Shown here piece after piece: positions 34,545 to 37,437 of a DNA stretch of 37,437 nt. The notes beneath the pieces were generated by a model. That model had not been told where the DNA came from. It saw nothing but the letters and a program-made list of their open reading frames with translations, and did no database searches. A program made the translations under genes and the position numbers. How positions within the stretch are numbered: position 1 is the first letter of the stretch; each line of letters opens with the position of its first letter. Source of the DNA: Pseudomonadota bacterium. GTDB lineage: Bacteria; Pseudomonadota; Alphaproteobacteria; Azospirillales; Azospirillaceae. Location: NCBI GenBank assembly GCA_023411035.1, contig JAEYPE010000046.1:1-37437 (forward strand). Reading direction: 5' to 3'.

Positions 34545-35555
34545 TCAGGCCCTGCGCTTCCCCAGCGTGTCGGCGACGTAGGCGTCCCGGCTCCCCATCG
34601 GCTTCGGCCCGCGCCCGTCCTCCTCCGTCGTGTCCTGGGCGGTCTGATGCTCGATCTCCGCGTTCAATTCCGCCCCCATCAGGATCACGTAGGAGGTCAG
34701 GTTGAACCACAAAAGCAACACCACGCCCGCCCCAACCGACCCATAGGTTTGATTGTAGCTGCCGAAGTTCGAGACATAGACGGAGAAGCCGACCGACGCG
34801 ATGATCCACAGGACCGTCGCGATGGCCGATCCCCAGGTGACCCAGCGCCATTTCGGTTCCCGCCGGTCGGGGCCGTAGCGGTAAAGCGCGGCGAGCGCCA
34901 ACATGATCGCCACCGCCAGAATGGGCCAGCGCGCGAGGCTGGCGACCCAGTCGATGGGCGTACCCCTCAACCCGAGAAGGTTGATGGCCGCCGGGACGGC
35001 CACGATCATCGCCAGCGTCACGATCACGAACAACAGCCCGGCCAGCGTCAGCAACAACGACAGCACGGCGAGCCATAGGAAGCTGCGCCGCTCCTCCTCC
35101 CCATAGGCGATGTTCAACGCGGTGATCAGGGAATTGATGCCGCGCGACGCGCTCCACAGCGTCAGGATGAGGCCGAACAGAACGCCGAAGCCCAAGCCCC
35201 TCTGCGGCGCCGATGCCACATTGCGCGCCTGGTCCCGCAACAGGTTCAGCGCCTCCGGCGGCAACAGGCCGGCCAGTTGGTTGACCTGCTGCTCCACCCC
35301 CGCCGGGTTGAAGACGAGGCCGTAGATGGACACCAGCGCGGCGATGGCCGGGAAGATGGCGAACAGCGCGTAATAGGCCACTCCCGCCGCCACGATGGAG
35401 ATGTTGTCCTTCCCCTGCTCCTCCCAGGTGCGCCAGAGGATGTCCTTCCAGCCTGCCTTCGGAATGTCCGAGGGCCGGACCGCGGACCGGCCACGCCCTC
35501 CTCCCATCTCGACGCGCGGATACTGATTGCGATGGCGACGGCTCAGCCCCAGCAT
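34545..35555 (-). CDS. YihY/BrkB-family inner-membrane protein
   Basis: A 336-residue protein with six predicted helices. The family core is clear: DILWRTWEEQGKDNISIVAAGVAYYALFAIFPAIAALVSIYGL, then LWSASRGINSLITALNIAYGEEERRSFLW, and SYNQTYGSVGAGVVLLLWFNLTSYVILMGAELNAEIEH at the end. YihY proteins were once misread as ribonuclease BN; their role is not established, and some are viewed as transporters or envelope proteins. The ATG at 35555 has GAGGGGATC before it. It starts ten bases after the DUF3618 gene stops, so the two are an operon. The hydrophilic C-terminus is about 30 residues. Confidence 0.92.
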   Translation of the reverse strand: MLGLSRRHRNQYPRVEMGGGRGRSAVRPSDIPKAGWKDILWRTWEEQGKDNISIVAAGVAYYALFAIFPAIAALVSIYGLVFNPAGVEQQVNQLAGLLPPEALNLLRDQARNVASAPQRGLGFGVLFGLILTLWSASRGINSLITALNIAYGEEERRSFLWLAVLSLLLTLAGLLFVIVTLAMIVAVPAAINLLGLRGTPIDWVASLARWPILAVAIMLALAALYRYGPDRREPKWRWVTWGSAIATVLWIIASVGFSVYVSNFGSYNQTYGSVGAGVVLLLWFNLTSYVILMGAELNAEIEHQTAQDTTEEDGRGPKPMGSRDAYVADTLGKRRA

Positions 35556-35565
35556 GCCGATCCCC

Positions 35566-36390
35566 TCACGCGACCGCTTCGCGCAACGCGCCGACGCGAT
35601 GGCGCACCGTTTCGATCTCATGGAAATGGGCGCCGACGATCACCGTCAACTCCTCCGGCAGTTCGTCGTGCAGGCTGTTGCGGAACAGCGCCAGCGTGCC
35701 GTCCACACCGCTTTCCAGCCCGCGGAGAAGCCCTCCACGCGACCGGGGACCGCCCAACTCCGCCTCCAGATCCCGCCAGACCGCATGCACCGGCGCCTGC
35801 GGATCGCGGTCGCCGCCGTAGCGCACCAACTCCGCTTCCAGGGCGGCGGCGCTGCGCTCGAACTGGGTGGCGACCTGGGTCAGCCGCGGCGTCAAGTGGG
35901 GATCGTCCAGAACCATGTCGGCTTGCCGGAAGCCCGTAGCGCCCTGGCGGCAGGCGGCGACCAGAATGCCCAGCACATCCAGAACCGTCCCGTCGGCGAC
36001 TTCGCCCGCAGGGCTTCCGGGCACCGTCCGCTCGACCTCCTGGGTGCGCGATACGGTCCAGGCGAACCACAGGGCACCCGCCGCCATCAGGGCCAGCGGC
36101 CAGGGATTGGAGCGAATGGCGCGGGCGACGCGCGACGGGTTGCCCTCCACCACGTCGCGCACCACTTCGACGACACCGCCGGACATCTGGCCGGGCGACA
36201 GGCGGAACTCGATTTCATCGAGAACCGAGTCCATACGGCTGCGGATGGCGTGGATATCCTGCTCGATCTCGTCGGTCCCCCGCCGCCCGCGCGGCGAAGC
36301 GGCGGCGTCCTGTGTGGGTGTGGTGGTTGCTGTTGTGCCCGCCGCCACGCCGCCCTTGGTCTCGGTATACGGATCGGTGGCTCGGTTCAT
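35566..36390 (-). CDS. DUF3618–DUF2383 fusion protein
   Basis: A 274-residue protein. The first 35 residues are Thr/Ala/Gly-rich. A DUF3618 helix pair follows at about 39–75 (DEIEQDIHAIRSRMDSVLDEIEFRLSPGQ), then one membrane helix at about 96–113 (WPLALMAAGALWFAWTV), then a soluble C-terminal part at 134–272 (VLDVLGILVAACRQGATGFRQAD to HFHEIETVRHRVGAL) that looks like the four-helix DUF2383/PA2169-type fold. DUF3618 is frequent in alphaproteobacterial operons with YihY and phage-shock-like envelope proteins. The ATG at 36390 has AGAGGGGGAG upstream. It heads the operon with the YihY gene. The DUF2383 call is from pattern only. Confidence 0.72.
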   Translation of the reverse strand: MNRATDPYTETKGGVAAGTTATTTPTQDAAASPRGRRGTDEIEQDIHAIRSRMDSVLDEIEFRLSPGQMSGGVVEVVRDVVEGNPSRVARAIRSNPWPLALMAAGALWFAWTVSRTQEVERTVPGSPAGEVADGTVLDVLGILVAACRQGATGFRQADMVLDDPHLTPRLTQVATQFERSAAALEAELVRYGGDRDPQAPVHAVWRDLEAELGGPRSRGGLLRGLESGVDGTLALFRNSLHDELPEELTVIVGAHFHEIETVRHRVGALREAVA

Positions 36391-36610
36391 ACCGGCGACT
36401 CCCCCTCTTGACGCTGCCGCCATGCAACACTGCTCAAAGGCGGAAGGTTCCGGGGCGCCGCGGGGGTGACACGAGGGAATGGCCCCTTCGACCTTTTCGA
36501 AGCAGCGGCAAGGGAGAGAAGGACCCCATCATGTGCAAACCACTGACGATCAGTTCGCAAGCCGAGGTCTGAAATGGCGGCGTATCAGGCCGCTAAACCA
36601 TTGAGGGGAA
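36391..36610. other. Spacer between the DUF3618 gene and tRNA-Lys
   Basis: Holds the leader of the minus-strand DUF3618–YihY operon. I found no convincing promoter, repeat or RNA fold. Short open frames here look like chance; none has both a ribosome site and conserved-looking sequence. Confidence 0.5.
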
Positions 36611-36686
36611 TGGTGATCCGGGTGGGACTCGAACCCACGGCCACATGATTAAAAGTCACGTGCTCTACCGACTGAGCTACCGGATC
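36611..36686 (-). tRNA. tRNA-Lys (anticodon TTT)
   Basis: Reading the minus strand, the 76-base gene starts GATCCGG and ends CCGGATC, the seven-base acceptor stem, followed by discriminator A and an encoded CCA. TA at 8–9 leads into the GCTCAG...GAGC D-arm. The anticodon arm is CGTGA, loop CTTTTAA, TCATG, with one G–T pair; anticodon TTT at 36653–36651 reads AAA and AAG. GTGGG TTCGAGT CCCAC is the T-arm. All invariant positions are in place. Confidence 0.98.
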
Positions 36687-36721
36687 ACAAAAGCGCATGG
36701 CCTGTCGCCAGTGCGGGGCGC

Positions 36722-36750
36722 AACATAGGGGGCAGTGGCGCCCCGGTCAA
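36722..36750 (-). promoter_or_regulatory. Sigma-70-type promoter of tRNA-Lys
   Basis: On the minus strand TTGACC (36750–36745) and TATGTT (36727–36722) are 17 bases apart. Transcription would start near 36715, about 29 bases before the tRNA 5' end, as usual for a tRNA gene with a short leader. Confidence 0.72.
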
Positions 36751-36806
36751 CAGCAGGGTTGGGCGGAACGCACAAAATTTCGCCTTCCGCCACAGCCCTT
36801 GCGCCG

Positions 36807-37355
36807 TCACTGCTTCAGCGTCTGCACCTGCTTGCTGGCGTCCCCGTTGCCGGCTTCCAGGGCGAAGCGCTCGGCCAGATGGTCGGCGACGCGACCGCTG
36901 ACGAAGCTGCGGATGTCACCGCCCAGGCGCCCGATCTCCTTGACGAAGCGGGAAGAGATGAACTGGTGCTTTTCCGAGGCCATCAGGAACATGGTCTCGA
37001 CCTTCGGGTTCAGGCGGGCGTTCATGCCCGCCATCTGGAATTCGTACTCGAAGTCCGAAACCGCCCGCAGGCCGCGGATGATGACGGTGGCGTTCACCTC
37101 CACCGCGAAATGCATCAGCAGCGTGTCGAAGGCCCGCACCTCGATGCTGGCCCCGTTGTTGTTCAGGACGGCCACATCCTCCCGCACCATCGCCACCCGC
37201 TCGTCCGTGGAGAAGAGCGGGCCTTTGCCGGCGTTGCGGGCGACGCCGACGATCAGGTGATCGACCAGACGCGAGGCCCGCTGGATGATGTCCAGATGCC
37301 CGTTGGTGATCGGGTCGAAGGTGCCGGGATAGACACCGATGCGGCGCTTGGCCAT
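36807..37355 (-). CDS. coaD: Phosphopantetheine adenylyltransferase
   Basis: A 182-residue nucleotidyltransferase that adds AMP to 4'-phosphopantetheine, the fourth step of coenzyme A synthesis. The N-terminal GVYPGTFDPITNGHLDII carries the T/HxGH motif (TNGH), IIRGLRAVSDFEYEFQMAGMN is the conserved middle, and ISSRFVKEI the ISSxxxKE motif near the C-terminus. The tail is a little longer than in most family members (about 160–170). The ATG at 37355 has GGAAGG before it. It starts 21 bases after the stop of the partial gene upstream and is probably transcribed with it. Confidence 0.96.
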   Translation of the reverse strand: MAKRRIGVYPGTFDPITNGHLDIIQRASRLVDHLIVGVARNAGKGPLFSTDERVAMVREDVAVLNNNGASIEVRAFDTLLMHFAVEVNATVIIRGLRAVSDFEYEFQMAGMNARLNPKVETMFLMASEKHQFISSRFVKEIGRLGGDIRSFVSGRVADHLAERFALEAGNGDASKQVQTLKQ

Positions 37356-37376
37356 GCGAGTACCTTCCGCCTTTTC

Positions 37377-37437
37377 TTATTCGGTCACATCCCCGGGCGC
37401 GTCCCCGGGGCCAGCATCATCGACCGGGGCATCCTCC
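37377..37437 (-). CDS. gyrA: Acidic C-terminal tail, probably DNA gyrase subunit A (partial)
   Basis: On the minus strand a frame open from the window edge ends at TAA (37379–37377) after EDAPVDDAGPGDAPGDVTE. It is far too short to identify from itself. An acidic, flexible C-terminus and the position directly before coaD fit gyrA, which precedes coaD in many Alphaproteobacteria including Rhodospirillales. The call rests on gene order; another upstream gene is possible. Confidence 0.5.
   Translation of the reverse strand, partial: EDAPVDDAGPGDAPGDVTE

Overview
The window is high-GC chromosomal DNA from a free-living alphaproteobacterium. The gene families, the apparent gyrA–coaD order, the soluble NAD-linked formate dehydrogenase, a phasin (polyhydroxyalkanoate granule protein) and the many sensory and transport genes fit Azospirillum or a close relative in the Rhodospirillales. 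The genus is an inference from content, not from a database match. I see no transposase, phage gene or CRISPR array.

Layout. 1–5350: the end of one RND efflux permease faces, across a small lipoprotein gene of clearly lower GC, a complete RND permease/adaptor pair on the minus strand. 5351–5683: a divergent control region with a 14-bp tandem repeat. 5684–11243: a six-gene plus-strand operon, dctP-dctQ-dctM-pxpB-pxpC-pxpA, in which a TRAP transporter sits next to the ATP-dependent 5-oxoprolinase, so it probably imports and opens pyroglutamate. 11254–14844: a 1196-residue hybrid histidine kinase with four PAS-like domains, divergent from a Bcr/CflA-type MFS exporter (15117–16382). 16512–23642: a LysR-type regulator followed by fdsG-fdsB-fdsA-fdhD(fdsC)-fdsD, the molybdenum NAD+-dependent formate dehydrogenase. 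A perfect inverted repeat of LysR-box form (ATAG-N7-CTAT) lies between regulator and operon.

23712–30900: a MarR-type regulator with an operator-like inverted repeat, rimO (possibly leaderless), a CsaA-like tRNA-binding protein, a phasin with a good sigma-70 promoter, a TetR-type regulator behind a predicted GT-C membrane glycosyltransferase, and hflX. 31007–37437: a DUF2934 protein, ilvD with repeats and a Leu/Val codon run in its leader, a DUF1624/HGSNAT-type membrane acyltransferase with a cysteine-rich tail, a YihY/BrkB membrane protein behind a DUF3618–DUF2383 fusion, tRNA-Lys(TTT) with a clear promoter, coaD, and the last codons of what is probably gyrA.

The most interesting points are the TRAP–PxpBCA operon with a large palindrome between the binding-protein gene and its permeases, a second part-copy of that palindrome after fdsD, the LysR box of the formate dehydrogenase operon, the ilvD leader, and the two unusual envelope proteins near 34–36 kb. 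I found no convincing wholly new defence or mobile system. All family calls come from reading motifs by eye; no search was run.
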